Source: Gammaproteobacteria bacterium
Lineage (GTDB): Bacteria; Pseudomonadota; Gammaproteobacteria; JAADGQ01
Reading direction: 5' to 3'
NCBI GenBank assembly: GCA_015490755.1
Contig: WFXF01000086.1
Location: forward strand, 35,190-99,189
Length of the DNA stretch: 64,000 nt
Numbering within the stretch: position 1 is the first letter of the stretch; each line of letters starts with the position of its first letter. The translations under genes and the position numbers were made by a program. This document shows positions 8,804 to 18,238 of this stretch, piece by piece. The notes beneath the pieces were generated by a model, which was given only the letters and a program-made list of their open reading frames with translations, did not search any database and was not told the DNA's origin.

Positions 8804-10012
8804 ATGTTAGATATTTTTATTGGCCGACAACCCATATTTGACCGAAAACTTAATGTAACTGCTTACGAACTTCTGTTTCGAAGCAGTGAAAAAAATAGTG
8901 CCGATGTTATTGATGGTGATAGCGCAACTTATCAACTTCTAGCCAATGCGTTTATTGAAATTGGCCTGGATAAAATCATTGGCCGACATGATGCTTTTAT
9001 TAATGCCACTCGAAATTTTATTGTTGGCGCATACCCACTACCGATTCCGATAGAGCGTGTCGTCATTGAGGTACTGGAAGATATTGAAATCAATAACGAA
9101 CTGGTTGAAGCACTGGAGCAACTTTCTAATAAAGGCTATAGAATCGCTTTAGACGATTTTGTCTATCACGAGAGTCTGAAACCTCTTGTTAAAATCGCTG
9201 ATTTGATAAAAATTGATATTTTGGCACTCGATAGACCTACAATTACCGAACATGTAAAAATACTACGCAAACTGGGTATCAAAAAATTATTGGCAGAAAA
9301 AGTTGAGACTCAGGATGAATATGATTTTTGTGAAAAATTAGGTTTTGATTATTTTCAGGGCTATTTTTTCGCTCAGCCCAAAATTATAAAAGGTAAAAAA
9401 TTACCTACCAACCGCCTCAATACTATTCAACTCATCGCGGCACTACAAAACCCTGAAACAGAGATACAGCAATTCACAAGAATCATCAGCCGTGATGTCA
9501 CTCTCAGCTTCCGATTACTGCACTATCTTAATTCTGCATTTTTTAATTTGCCAAAAAAAGTCACTAACATTCAAGATGCAATTATTTATCTGGGTCAAAT
9601 AAATATTAAAAACTGGGCAACATTAATCGCCCTGACCAAGATTGATAATAAGCCGAATGAATTGATTTTAACGACTTTGGTACGAGCTAAAATGTGTGAG
9701 TTATTAACTCACAAAGTAGGCCAGGAAGAGGAATCTGCATTTCTTGTAGGCCTGTTTTCATCATTGGATGCACTACTGGAAACACCCCTTCAAGAAGTTG
9801 TTTCAACGATTCCATTAGCTGATCATGTAACGAGTGCCATCCTTAACAAAGAAGGAATTATGGGTGAAGCACTTCAATGTATTTTAACTTATGAGCATGC
9901 AGACTGGGATCTGGCAAAATTTTGTGACCTTTCACCTACCGAATTAACAAGTTGTTATGCAGAGGCCATCCAATGGTCAGAAGAGACCATGAAAGCCATG
10001 CGCGGCCACTAA
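8804..10012 (+). CDS. EAL-HDOD (YuxH-type) signalling protein
   Basis: A 402-aa cytoplasmic protein. Residues 1-200 are an EAL domain: FIGRQPIFDRKLNVTAYELL at the start, IEVLEDIE, ALDDF, LIKIDIL, LAEKVET and QGYFFAQP. The usual EAL triplet is ELL here. Residues about 205-390 form an HDOD domain (SFRLLHYLNSAFF..., LTTLVRAKMCELL, LVGLFSSLD). This architecture is typical of YuxH/CdgJ proteins, many of which bind or signal without hydrolysing cyclic di-GMP. Most metal-site acidic residues look present, so activity cannot be excluded. It is monocistronic, and no diguanylate cyclase is near. Confidence 0.9.
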   Translation: MLDIFIGRQPIFDRKLNVTAYELLFRSSEKNSADVIDGDSATYQLLANAFIEIGLDKIIGRHDAFINATRNFIVGAYPLPIPIERVVIEVLEDIEINNELVEALEQLSNKGYRIALDDFVYHESLKPLVKIADLIKIDILALDRPTITEHVKILRKLGIKKLLAEKVETQDEYDFCEKLGFDYFQGYFFAQPKIIKGKKLPTNRLNTIQLIAALQNPETEIQQFTRIISRDVTLSFRLLHYLNSAFFNLPKKVTNIQDAIIYLGQINIKNWATLIALTKIDNKPNELILTTLVRAKMCELLTHKVGQEEESAFLVGLFSSLDALLETPLQEVVSTIPLADHVTSAILNKEGIMGEALQCILTYEHADWDLAKFCDLSPTELTSCYAEAIQWSEETMKAMRGH

Positions 10013-10072
10013 ATAGATTAAATCATTAGCCGATAAGAAAAAGTAAGCGTATAGCCAATAACAAAGGTCACA

Positions 10073-10879
10073 ATGCTTCATTCGGCAATTAATAACAATC
10101 GATTACTCACATCAGTACCATTTGTTTTTCTGACAATCGCCAGTATAGTTATATATCCATACAGTACAATAAAAGCCTCAGAAACAAACTCATTCAACAT
10201 TAAAACTGTTATAAAAGACACCTCATACCCTTGGTATGAAAAAGCACTGGATACCGTTTATGAAGTGAACGGCGAACAGGGAAAAACACTGGTTTTGATA
10301 CGTGGTAAACCGTATACTTTCAAAGTAAACACTGGCCTTAAACATGACCTCTACTTTTCAAATAATGAATCAGGACGTGGGACTGGAGTCATCACTGAAG
10401 GTATCAAGAACCAATTTATACATAAGGGAATTATTCACTTCACACCCACCCAATCCACCCCCAAAGAGCTTTACTATCAATGCCAGAACCACCCCTATAT
10501 GGGCGGAAAAATTTTTGTTATTGATGAAGGTGAGAGTTTCTCCCCTCCTCCCGTAAACACCGTTGCCATAGCCCAGGAAAAACAAATAACCAGGCACAAC
10601 AAGCAGGCTAAATCTACAGAAAAAGCAACACCTCAAAGAATAGCACAGCAGCGCGTAGGTCAAGCCAATGCAACCCTTAATGCCAGCGCTGAACGTATTG
10701 CCAACAGTCAAAATGACAAGGCAAAAGCGCTACTCAACCGTGCCTGGTCAATTGCAGAAGATGCTGACGCATGGCTCGCTGGAGGTGATATTATCGCAGC
10801 CACAGAGGATGCAGATATCGTGTTAATGCTTCTTGACGCAGCCGAGCAAAAACTGCTGGAAACACAGAATCAGCAATAG
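10073..10879 (+). CDS. Exported cupredoxin-like protein with helical C-terminal region
   Basis: A 268-aa protein with an N-terminal hydrophobic segment (residues 11-30) that is probably a signal peptide or anchor. Residues about 62-152 look like a cupredoxin fold: GKPYTFKVNTGLKHDLYF, then YYQCQNHPYMGG. His91, Cys137, His140 and Met143 are placed like type 1 copper ligands. Residues about 165-268 are helical and rich in Ala, Gln and Glu. Possible roles are periplasmic electron transfer or copper handling, by inference only. It lies 60 bases after the EAL-HDOD gene and may share its transcript. Confidence 0.7.
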   Translation: MLHSAINNNRLLTSVPFVFLTIASIVIYPYSTIKASETNSFNIKTVIKDTSYPWYEKALDTVYEVNGEQGKTLVLIRGKPYTFKVNTGLKHDLYFSNNESGRGTGVITEGIKNQFIHKGIIHFTPTQSTPKELYYQCQNHPYMGGKIFVIDEGESFSPPPVNTVAIAQEKQITRHNKQAKSTEKATPQRIAQQRVGQANATLNASAERIANSQNDKAKALLNRAWSIAEDADAWLAGGDIIAATEDADIVLMLLDAAEQKLLETQNQQ

Positions 10880-11090
10880 TTCCTCATAATTCTTTATCTC
10901 TTATACCCTCTTCACTCTCATAACCATGTGTTATTTATTGATTTTATTTTTGCACAGTAAACAATGTGATTTTTCACTATTAAGAGTTACGAAAACAGCG
11001 TCGATATGGGAAATGCTGCACTATTTTCAAGGTAGTATTTTCTACCCAGAAAGTGGTGCTTTTCATTTATTGATTTATGAGGAAAGTACA

Positions 11091-14000
11091 TTGAAACAAG
11101 GAAAAAGGAATATATTGGCAGCTGCCGTTTCATCTGCTCTGTTACTCTCAGGATGTAGTGATATCGCGTCTGTTGTCGATGAGATTAAAAAGACACCTGA
11201 TAACAACAATCCTCCAAATGACAACTCAAGTAATCAACCATACTCCGGCAACTCAATTATCAAAGGGTTAATCTCACTTTCATCACTTACCCGATCAGAT
11301 TACGATAGCGCTACCACCAAAAGCATAACAAGCAGAGCATTTTCACGTACTGCCGATAACCCTGCAAATACACCTGATAATGCCATTGTCAAACTTTATG
11401 TGGTTGGACCTGATGGTGAACTTCTAGATACCAATATCGATTGTACTTTCACAGGTGAAGATGACAGCAAAGGAAATCCAGGCTATCAGTGTGATGATGT
11501 CGCCGACGGCCTGCACTATGTTGTCAAGTTTATCAAATTGATTGATGGTGACAAAGCCATTGAGATGAAAGTTAATGTTGAAGTACCGCAAGGTCAAATC
11601 AATATAGATAGCCCGGAAATATCACCTCAATCAACGGTTGTTGCTGACACAATTGTGAATGCCATTCTATCGGCTACAGCAGGGCAAGATATCGATCAAG
11701 GTGTTATTGATAGTATTATTGACTCTGTAAAAGCAGCCATTATTGGCCTGGTAGAAAATGGAGCAGTGCAAATTCCATCCATGGTCACTGAAGCACCTAA
11801 AGATGAAAAAGGCAGCTACATTAACGATATTAATGATTTAAAAGGAAAAAAAGAGGTTCAGTTTGCAGAAAATGAGCTGATGGAGTCTGCTGCCGGAACA
11901 CTTCTTTCAAACGAAACAATTACTAATGGCCTTGACCTGGTTAAGGTCGATATTGATCTCAAAAAGCTTGAGGGCATTGAAACAGAGTCAGATGAAGGTA
12001 AACGTCAGTTCATTAAGCGGATTTTTAATGAGTTACTGGGTGATAATGATATGCCCCGCTTTTTCTCTGACTTCCTCGGCGCTCAATACATTGCCGGCAA
12101 AACAACAGATTTAAAAAGCTTGTTTGATGCCATCTCAATTGGATTACGCCTTGATCCACAGTTTGGTGATATTTCTGATCTCAAACTGACAAAAAATGGT
12201 GCCATGACTGCCTTTGAAAACAGGCTTGAAGAGATTTACTCGCTTTTTGAGAGAAAAGCCAGCAATGGATTCACTGAGGATGACAAAAAGAAACTGGCAA
12301 AAGTCCAGGCTGTTATTCCCGCTGCTTTTTCAAGTGACGAGTGGCAAAATGTAACGCTGTCACTTGATGATGAGTTCAACATTCCACAAGCCATTGTCTT
12401 TACGATTTTCATCACCGATGACTATATTAGAAATGCTTTTAAACAATCTGCAGGAGATGATCTGGACGCTGTAGTCTCAGCCGAAAAAGACGAAAACGGC
12501 ATCGTCAATGTAGAAATGAATGACCCTGTCGATTTTGACCCGATGCATTTTGATCCAAACTTTCAGGAAACCGGAGAAGGCCAACCTGGCCTCATGCAAT
12601 TGCTGGGCTTCTTTGACAAAGAAAATATCGATAACCTGACTGGCATTGATATTTTTCGCCTGGATATCATGACCGATAAAACATGGATTCCCTCAGAGAG
12701 TGACATGGGTCAAGAGTATGACGTACTGCGAGCTGAAGTCAGCATCAGTGATATTACAGCAGCAGCGACAATGATTGGAGCACCTGAATCGGGAACAATG
12801 CCTCCACAACCCAAAGCACTCACTGTAATTCTGGAGTACCCCGCCAGCACAGGTATGGAAAGCATAGAATTGATAGATCAGGAAGAACTATTTAATACCT
12901 ATAATGATATGCCTCCCCCAGGAAGTTCTATGGATAATGCTGTACCAAAAAGTGAACATCCTCCTGGAATGGCAGGAGACCCACGAGGAGGAAGCCCAAG
13001 CCTTGAAAGGCGCTTCGTACTCGACCCATGGATGATGAAACAAAAAGAGGCAGGAAATTCTGGAATGCCAACAGAGCTGACACCTGATGATATTATTTCT
13101 GATTTCACATCGGGTATTTATACCATCATAGTTAAAGATGCCGATGGTAACGAACTGGAGCGCCGTGAGTTCAAGAAAAAAGTACTCATTGGTATGCAAT
13201 ATGCCAGCCCGCGCCTGACCTCTCCCAACGGTATGCCTCAATGGCCTGTTGAGTGTCAATTCAGCACCGAACCATGTACAGAATTTGACAAGAAAATGCA
13301 GGAGTGGCAAGCCAATGGTGGTACGACTACTTTTGCACCTGAAGAAGGAAAAGATAAAGCCAAAGTCACACTCAGCTGGGAACGCCCTAAAGTTGAACTC
13401 CCTGATGGTATAAAAATCGCCTACTCATTAAATGTTGGATTTAATAAAGGCTGTGATGAACAGGGCTGTAATTGGGAGCTGATCTATGACTCCTGGCAAA
13501 ATGGCAGATTGCTGTTTGGAACTTCATTCACTCTACCCACTCCTTTAGACCAAACAAGTCCTGCTAGTGGTACAGATTACAACGTCAATGTCTGTGCTCA
13601 ATTCATTGATACCGAAACAGGTGATGAGATTGGACAGGGTGGTTGCGGTCATGCCAACTTTTTTGTTGGAGAACCTCTTGACCTTAGTGCAACATTTGAT
13701 ATTAAAGGTCAAGTACCAACTGGACTGGAAGGCCCTTGGAAGGTTGCACTCATCTCTGAAAAGTTAGATGAAAATGCTCTATTTGGTGGCTGGACAACTA
13801 CAGTTCATCAAATTTCTGATATTGATGAAGGCCAATACTTACTCACACCTACGCTGGGAGATTTTATCAATGGTGAAATAATGCCTCCGCAGATTATTCT
13901 TTTTAAGGATGATGCTGACAAAATTGGGGAAGTCGAAGAACGTGAAACGCGATTCTGGCCAAACTGGGAAGAAAACATCCGGTTTGAGGCTTGGGGAGGT

Positions 14001-14588
14001 ATTCTGCGTTATGTCAAAGAGAACCAACCTGATCCTGATTCTGGAAAGCCTGATAACTTCAAACGTAAAGAGATTGTTATTACGGGTGGTGAATCCTTGA
14101 TTGGCCCCAGCTTCCTTTATCTGAAAGATGATCCTTTTTTTAATGGCGAAGAGCTAAGTGGTGAAGATATCTTCGGCAACAATATCATTGATATGCCGGA
14201 AGAAGGTTACCCTGGGTCTGGTACGGCTGATAACCAATATGGTGTGGAGTATCAAGAGCCTGGTACAGAAGGAGCTAATCCTGATAGTGAGCAATATGGT
14301 GGCACACTGCCTGCTGAGGAAATTCATGAACCTGGTACAGATAAAATGCAACCTGGCGGAGAATTTTCTGATATGCCGGGAGAAGAGTACCCTGAATCTG
14401 GTGCAAATGAAAACCAACAATATGGTGTGGAGTACCATGAGCCTGGTACAGAGGGGGTAAACCCTGGTGGTGATCAATATGATCCTGGTACGGATGATAC
14501 ACTACCTGAAGGAGATGTTTATGAGTCCAGAATGGATGAAATGCAACCTGATGGAGAATCCCCTGATACAACGACACAAGCAATTTAA
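11091..14588 (+). CDS. Large lipoprotein of unknown function with an acidic repeated C-terminal tail
   Basis: A 1165-aa protein when started at TTG 11091, which has GAGGAAAG just upstream and gives a clean lipoprotein signal: LKQGKRN, a hydrophobic core, then LLLSGC with the lipobox cysteine. The open frame extends upstream to 10926 but that part has no signal and no ribosome site. The body is acidic, with Thr/Pro/Asn-rich stretches and segments resembling carboxypeptidase-regulatory or fibronectin-like beta domains (e.g. around residues 800-900); I do not recognise a named family. The C-terminus (from about residue 1034) has two 60-65 residue units rich in Gly, Glu, Pro. Probably a cell-surface or periplasmic-facing lipoprotein. 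A terminator follows at 14607. Confidence 0.8.
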   Translation: MKQGKRNILAAAVSSALLLSGCSDIASVVDEIKKTPDNNNPPNDNSSNQPYSGNSIIKGLISLSSLTRSDYDSATTKSITSRAFSRTADNPANTPDNAIVKLYVVGPDGELLDTNIDCTFTGEDDSKGNPGYQCDDVADGLHYVVKFIKLIDGDKAIEMKVNVEVPQGQINIDSPEISPQSTVVADTIVNAILSATAGQDIDQGVIDSIIDSVKAAIIGLVENGAVQIPSMVTEAPKDEKGSYINDINDLKGKKEVQFAENELMESAAGTLLSNETITNGLDLVKVDIDLKKLEGIETESDEGKRQFIKRIFNELLGDNDMPRFFSDFLGAQYIAGKTTDLKSLFDAISIGLRLDPQFGDISDLKLTKNGAMTAFENRLEEIYSLFERKASNGFTEDDKKKLAKVQAVIPAAFSSDEWQNVTLSLDDEFNIPQAIVFTIFITDDYIRNAFKQSAGDDLDAVVSAEKDENGIVNVEMNDPVDFDPMHFDPNFQETGEGQPGLMQLLGFFDKENIDNLTGIDIFRLDIMTDKTWIPSESDMGQEYDVLRAEVSISDITAAATMIGAPESGTMPPQPKALTVILEYPASTGMESIELIDQEELFNTYNDMPPPGSSMDNAVPKSEHPPGMAGDPRGGSPSLERRFVLDPWMMKQKEAGNSGMPTELTPDDIISDFTSGIYTIIVKDADGNELERREFKKKVLIGMQYASPRLTSPNGMPQWPVECQFSTEPCTEFDKKMQEWQANGGTTTFAPEEGKDKAKVTLSWERPKVELPDGIKIAYSLNVGFNKGCDEQGCNWELIYDSWQNGRLLFGTSFTLPTPLDQTSPASGTDYNVNVCAQFIDTETGDEIGQGGCGHANFFVGEPLDLSATFDIKGQVPTGLEGPWKVALISEKLDENALFGGWTTTVHQISDIDEGQYLLTPTLGDFINGEIMPPQIILFKDDADKIGEVEERETRFWPNWEENIRFEAWGGILRYVKENQPDPDSGKPDNFKRKEIVITGGESLIGPSFLYLKDDPFFNGEELSGEDIFGNNIIDMPEEGYPGSGTADNQYGVEYQEPGTEGANPDSEQYGGTLPAEEIHEPGTDKMQPGGEFSDMPGEEYPESGANENQQYGVEYHEPGTEGVNPGGDQYDPGTDDTLPEGDVYESRMDEMQPDGESPDTTTQAI
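14190..14564 (+). repeat. Tandem coding repeat in lipoprotein tail (about 180-195 bp, two units)
   Basis: Unit 1 starts at 14190 and unit 2 at 14370, both with gatatgccgg. At protein level each runs DMP(E/G)E.YP.SG, then QYGVEY(Q/H)EPGTEG.NP, then MQP.GE. The first is 60 codons, the second slightly longer with insertions. The repetition is seen in both DNA and protein, so the tail grew by recent in-frame duplication. Confidence 0.8.
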
Positions 14589-14606
14589 AATCACCTGAAA
14601 TGCAAT

Positions 14607-14640
14607 GTTGACCCGGCTATTTTTCTATAGCCAGGTCAAC
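14607..14640 (+). terminator. Hairpin terminator after the lipoprotein gene
   Basis: Arms 14607-14620 and 14627-14640 pair over 14 bp with one mismatch around a six-base T-rich loop, 19 bases after the lipoprotein stop. No long T-run follows, so it may work in both directions with the convergent cold-shock gene. Confidence 0.6.
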
Positions 14641-14741
14641 CACGGAACGGTTCTAAAATAACTGTATACAACTATTTTATGTTTGCTCTCTAGCGTTAAG
14701 TTACTCAATAATAAAATTAAGTAATCTTACACCAAACAACA

Positions 14742-14948
14742 TTAAAGAACTGAAACGTTCGCTGCCTGTGGGCCTTTTTGCCCTTGCTCAACATCAAACT
14801 GAACTTCCTGCCCTTCAGCAAGAGTTTTATAGCCTGTGCTTGTAATCGCTCTGAAGTGAACGAAAACATCCGCTCCATCTTCACGTTCGATAAAGCCAAA
14901 GCCTTTCTTTTCGTCAAACCATTTTACGCGACCAGTCGTGGTTGCCAT
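14742..14948 (-). CDS. csp: Cold-shock protein, CspA family
   Basis: A 68-aa OB-fold protein: [19 protein letters not shown] (RNP1-like) and DVFVHFRAI (RNP2-like), ending [10 protein letters not shown]. The ATG at 14948 has GGAGAT eight bases upstream. CspA proteins bind single-stranded RNA and act as RNA chaperones. There is a long upstream region (to 15297), as is usual for csp genes whose leader mRNA regulates expression, but I cannot define a cold-box by eye. Confidence 0.95.
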   Translation of the reverse strand: MATTTGRVKWFDEKKGFGFIEREDGADVFVHFRAITSTGYKTLAEGQEVQFDVEQGQKGPQAANVSVL

Positions 14949-14982
14949 AAGCAATCTCCAAGGATTAATTGATTGTAATTGA

Positions 14983-14997
14983 TGGTGTCAGACACCA
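14983..14997. promoter_or_regulatory. Perfect short palindrome in the csp leader
   Basis: tggtgtcagacacca: 7-bp arms around a central A, 35-49 bases upstream of the csp start codon. It may be a protein operator, a small RNA hairpin, or a REP-like repeat, since similar ggtgtc/gacacc palindromes are common in genomes with REP-associated transposases. The sequence alone does not decide. Confidence 0.4.
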
Positions 14998-15296
14998 AAT
15001 GAATAAGGTGCTGAAAGATGCAGGAATTACTTACGTAGCAAACAAGATGTGATATTAAATACATTATCTTCGAAATTGTATAAACATAAATATAGCTGCT
15101 GTAATCTCTACCAGCGACAACAAGTGTAACCTATATTCAAACAAAGTAAAGAAAAATTTGACATTACCAACAAATGATTTTTCAGAAATCCGATAAAAAA
15201 TCAATACAACATGAAGGTAATTGCTTTCATGAAAAACAAGAAACAAAAGACGCTATCACCACATGTAAAGTACAACAGTATCGCTATAGGAACGGG

Positions 15297-15353
15297 CACA
15301 AAATAACCCCTGCAACTATGTAATGTAGAAATAGTTGCAGGGGTTATTTTGTG
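15297..15353 (-). terminator. Strong hairpin downstream of the chemoreceptor gene (repeat family member)
   Basis: Perfect 21-bp arms at 15297-15317 and 15333-15353 with a 15-base loop. It lies 30 bases beyond the chemoreceptor stop and probably ends that transcript. The sequence resembles the hairpin at 22356-22422 (shared GGA.C..CAC..AATAAC and TGTAGAA.TAGTT), so it also looks like a dispersed repeat used as a terminator. Confidence 0.65.
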
Positions 15354-15382
15354 AGCACTCCTTGGTTGGTAGAAATTATTTG

Positions 15383-16588
15383 TCAGGCAGTTTTAAATTG
15401 CCCAACCATACCTTCTAGCTCTTGAGACAATCGATCCAGCTCTTCGCTACTGCGTCTGGTCTGCTCCGCACCCACCGAGGTCTGGGATGATAGCTCGCTG
15501 ATCGCTACAACGCTGCTGTTGATCTCTTCTGATACAGCACTCTGTTGCTCAGCGGCACTGGCGATCTGGGCATTCATATCATTGATTGTATTAACAGCAT
15601 GCGTAATAGAATCTAATGAAGAGCCTGCTTGCACTGCTTGTTCCACACTACTTTCAGTACGTTCTCGCGCACTATTCATAACTTTTACAGCGCTTGCCGC
15701 ATTTGCTTGCAGACCTTCAATCATCTCTTGAATTTCCTGGGTTGACTCCTGAGTACGGCTGGCGAGTGTTCGCACCTCTTCAGCCACCACGGCAAATCCA
15801 CGCCCCTGCTCACCTGCACGAGCTGCTTCAATGGCTGCATTCAGTGCCAATAAATTAGTCTGTTCTGCAATACCTTTAATCACATCCAGTACCGAACCCA
15901 CACCTTCGCTATCTTTTTCCAAAGAATCAATAACAACAGATGCTTTCTGCACCTCGGAAGCGACAGCCTCAATCGCCTCCACAGTACTTGAAACCACACT
16001 TTTTCCTTTGGCTGCTTCGCTATCCGCCTCATGCGCCGCTGCTGATGCCTGCTCTGCATTACGAGCCACTTCCAGCACTGAAGCAGTCATTTCAGTAATT
16101 GCTGTAGCTACCTGCTCGGTTTGCTGCTGCTGTGCAGCCAAACCATCACTGGTTTGAGAGGCTGTCACACTCAGCTCTCCTGTAGCACCGGACAGATGTG
16201 TGCTCGATACCATGATTTTATTCACCACACTCGCAAACTGTTCAGCCATATTGTTAAATGAATGTGCAACCTCACCCAACTCATCGTTCACATCACTCTG
16301 TACACGAACAGAGAGATCACCTTTTGCTATTTTTTGTGAACTTACTTTCAATTCATCAACCGTGTCAATAATACTGTGATAAAAACCAATTAAAAAATAT
16401 AACCCCAACAACGTGGTAAATATCAATAAACCTGAACCAAAAAGTTCTTGAGACTTATTCACTTCAAAAAAAACTTGATACAACTCCTCCAATATCGCAA
16501 CTGAAAAGATTACAACAATTAAAAGTATTTTTTGTGCATACGACAACTTATTCATAATCGATATCGCAGGAGTGAAGAGCGCTTTCAT
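15383..16588 (-). CDS. Methyl-accepting chemotaxis protein without a periplasmic sensor domain
   Basis: A 401-aa protein. Two membrane helices (about residues 19-38 and 53-72) are separated by only some 15 residues, so there is no ligand-binding domain. A HAMP domain follows (about 75-125) and then the MCP signalling region with the canonical tip [20 protein letters not shown] and [15 protein letters not shown]. The ATG at 16588 is chosen because AAGGA is nine bases upstream; the ATG at 16597 directly abuts that site. It probably senses membrane, redox or cytoplasmic cues, or works through a partner. No CheA/CheW gene is in the window. Confidence 0.93.
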   Translation of the reverse strand: MKALFTPAISIMNKLSYAQKILLIVVIFSVAILEELYQVFFEVNKSQELFGSGLLIFTTLLGLYFLIGFYHSIIDTVDELKVSSQKIAKGDLSVRVQSDVNDELGEVAHSFNNMAEQFASVVNKIMVSSTHLSGATGELSVTASQTSDGLAAQQQQTEQVATAITEMTASVLEVARNAEQASAAAHEADSEAAKGKSVVSSTVEAIEAVASEVQKASVVIDSLEKDSEGVGSVLDVIKGIAEQTNLLALNAAIEAARAGEQGRGFAVVAEEVRTLASRTQESTQEIQEMIEGLQANAASAVKVMNSARERTESSVEQAVQAGSSLDSITHAVNTINDMNAQIASAAEQQSAVSEEINSSVVAISELSSQTSVGAEQTRRSSEELDRLSQELEGMVGQFKTA

Positions 16589-16723
16589 ACAATACATTCC
16601 TTGTTTTAATAAAAATGACCTCTATGTAATAGCGCCCCCTCACTCAAAACTTTTAGTGAAATCTTGCGAATGATCAGTAAAATGTTCAATTTAAACCCTG
16701 CTTTAACCGAACATTTATAAAAT

Positions 16724-18193
16724 ATGAAATATAAAGACTTGCGTGATTTTATCCAGCAGCTCGAAAAATCGGGTGAACTTTTACGAATCAGTGAAGAGAT
16801 TGACCCCTATCTGGAAATGACCGAAATTTGTGATCGCACACTGCGTGGAAAAGGCCCTGCGTTGCTGTTTGAAAATCCTAAAGGATTTGATACCCCGGTA
16901 CTCGCCAACTTATTTGGCACTCCACACCGCGTTGCACTCGGTATGGGCGAAAATTCAGTAGAGGCCTTGCGTGAAGTAGGAAAAACAGTTGCCTACCTTA
17001 AAGAACCAGAAGCGCCTAAAGGCATGAAAGATGCCTGGGGCAAGCTGCCTATATTTAAACAGGTATTGAACATGGCACCCAAGGAGCTTAAAAGTGCGCC
17101 GTGCCAAACAATTATCCATTCGGGTGATAACGTTGATTTAAGCAAGCTACCCATTCAAACATGTTGGCCAGGTGATGCAGGACCATTAATCACTTGGGGG
17201 CTAGTAATTACTAAAGGGCCACATAAAGAGCGACAAAACCTGGGCATTTATCGCCAACAAGTGATTAGTCGTAACAAGTTAATTATGCGCTGGCTCTCGC
17301 ATCGCGGTGGTGCCCTGGATTTTAGAGAGTGGCGACAAGCTCATCCAGGTGAACGTTTCCCGGTCTCGGTAGCTCTGGGAGCAGATCCTGCAACGATTTT
17401 GGCAGCAGTCACTCCGGTACCTGATTCTCTATCAGAGTATGCCTTTGCAGGTTTACTGCGCGGCTCAAAAACTGAGGTTGTTCAATCTCAAACAAATGAT
17501 CTTCAAGTGCCTGCCAGTGCTGAATTTATACTTGAAGGCTATATTGAGTCCGATGAAGAAGCCCCTGAAGGCCCTTTTGGTGATCATACTGGTTATTACA
17601 ATGAAGTGGATACTTTCCCAGTTTTCACCGTGGCACGTATCACCCATCGCCAAGACCCTATTTACCACAGCACCTATACTGGCCGCCCACCTGATGAGCC
17701 GGCTGTTCTGGGCGTTGCACTCAACGAGGTGTTCGTACCTATTTTACAAAAACAGTTTCCGGAAATTGTTGATTTTTATCTGCCGCCTGAAGGGTGCTCT
17801 TACCGAATGGCTATTGTCAGTATTAAAAAACAATATCCAGGCCATGCCAAACGAGTCATGCTGGGAATCTGGTCTTTTTTACGCCAGTTTATGTACACCA
17901 AATTTGTCATCGTCACTGATGATGATGTAAACGTTCGCGACTGGAGTGATGTGATTTGGGCCATGACAACACGTATGGATCCATCACGCGATACCACCAC
18001 AATTGAAAATACCCCGATTGATTATCTGGACTTCGCCTCACCTGTTTCAGGATTAGGCTCCAAAATGGGATTTGATGCCACCAATAAATGGAAAGGTGAA
18101 ACCAATCGTGAATGGGGTGTGCCTATCGAGATGGATAAAACAGTTAAAAAGCGTGTGGACGAGTTATGGAGTCGCCTGGGAATTAAGCTATAA
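16724..18193 (+). CDS. ubiD: UbiD, 4-hydroxy-3-polyprenylbenzoate decarboxylase
   Basis: A 489-aa protein with the UbiD start [19 protein letters not shown] and the conserved [14 protein letters not shown] segment, which carries catalytic and prenyl-FMN/metal residues. It removes the ring carboxylate in ubiquinone synthesis and needs prenylated FMN from UbiX (not in this window). Length matches the E. coli enzyme. It is monocistronic, divergent from the chemoreceptor gene and convergent with the ODP-like gene. Confidence 0.96.
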   Translation: MKYKDLRDFIQQLEKSGELLRISEEIDPYLEMTEICDRTLRGKGPALLFENPKGFDTPVLANLFGTPHRVALGMGENSVEALREVGKTVAYLKEPEAPKGMKDAWGKLPIFKQVLNMAPKELKSAPCQTIIHSGDNVDLSKLPIQTCWPGDAGPLITWGLVITKGPHKERQNLGIYRQQVISRNKLIMRWLSHRGGALDFREWRQAHPGERFPVSVALGADPATILAAVTPVPDSLSEYAFAGLLRGSKTEVVQSQTNDLQVPASAEFILEGYIESDEEAPEGPFGDHTGYYNEVDTFPVFTVARITHRQDPIYHSTYTGRPPDEPAVLGVALNEVFVPILQKQFPEIVDFYLPPEGCSYRMAIVSIKKQYPGHAKRVMLGIWSFLRQFMYTKFVIVTDDDVNVRDWSDVIWAMTTRMDPSRDTTTIENTPIDYLDFASPVSGLGSKMGFDATNKWKGETNREWGVPIEMDKTVKKRVDELWSRLGIKL

Positions 18194-18203
18194 CAAACAG
18201 ATA

Positions 18204-18231
18204 GCTCCCATAGCTTTTTTTCCATGGGAGC
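18204..18231. terminator. Putative bidirectional hairpin between ubiD and the ODP-like gene
   Basis: gctcccat (18204-18211) pairs with atgggagc (18224-18231), with a T-rich loop. It sits between convergent stops at 18193 and 18239. The T-run lies in the loop rather than after the stem, so it is an imperfect example. Confidence 0.5.
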
Positions 18232-18238
18232 AAAATGG

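Larger units (their letters stand above)
14949..15382. other. Intergenic region between csp and the chemoreceptor gene
   Basis: 434 bases without a convincing gene. It holds the csp promoter and leader, the palindrome at 14983-14997 and the strong hairpin at 15297-15353. A 60-codon open frame at 15064-15246 lacks any recognisable motif and was not accepted. Confidence 0.6.

Noticed and set aside
12888..13310. 140-codon minus-strand frame inside the large lipoprotein
   Set aside because: Antisense to a continuous coding region, with atypical composition and no motif.
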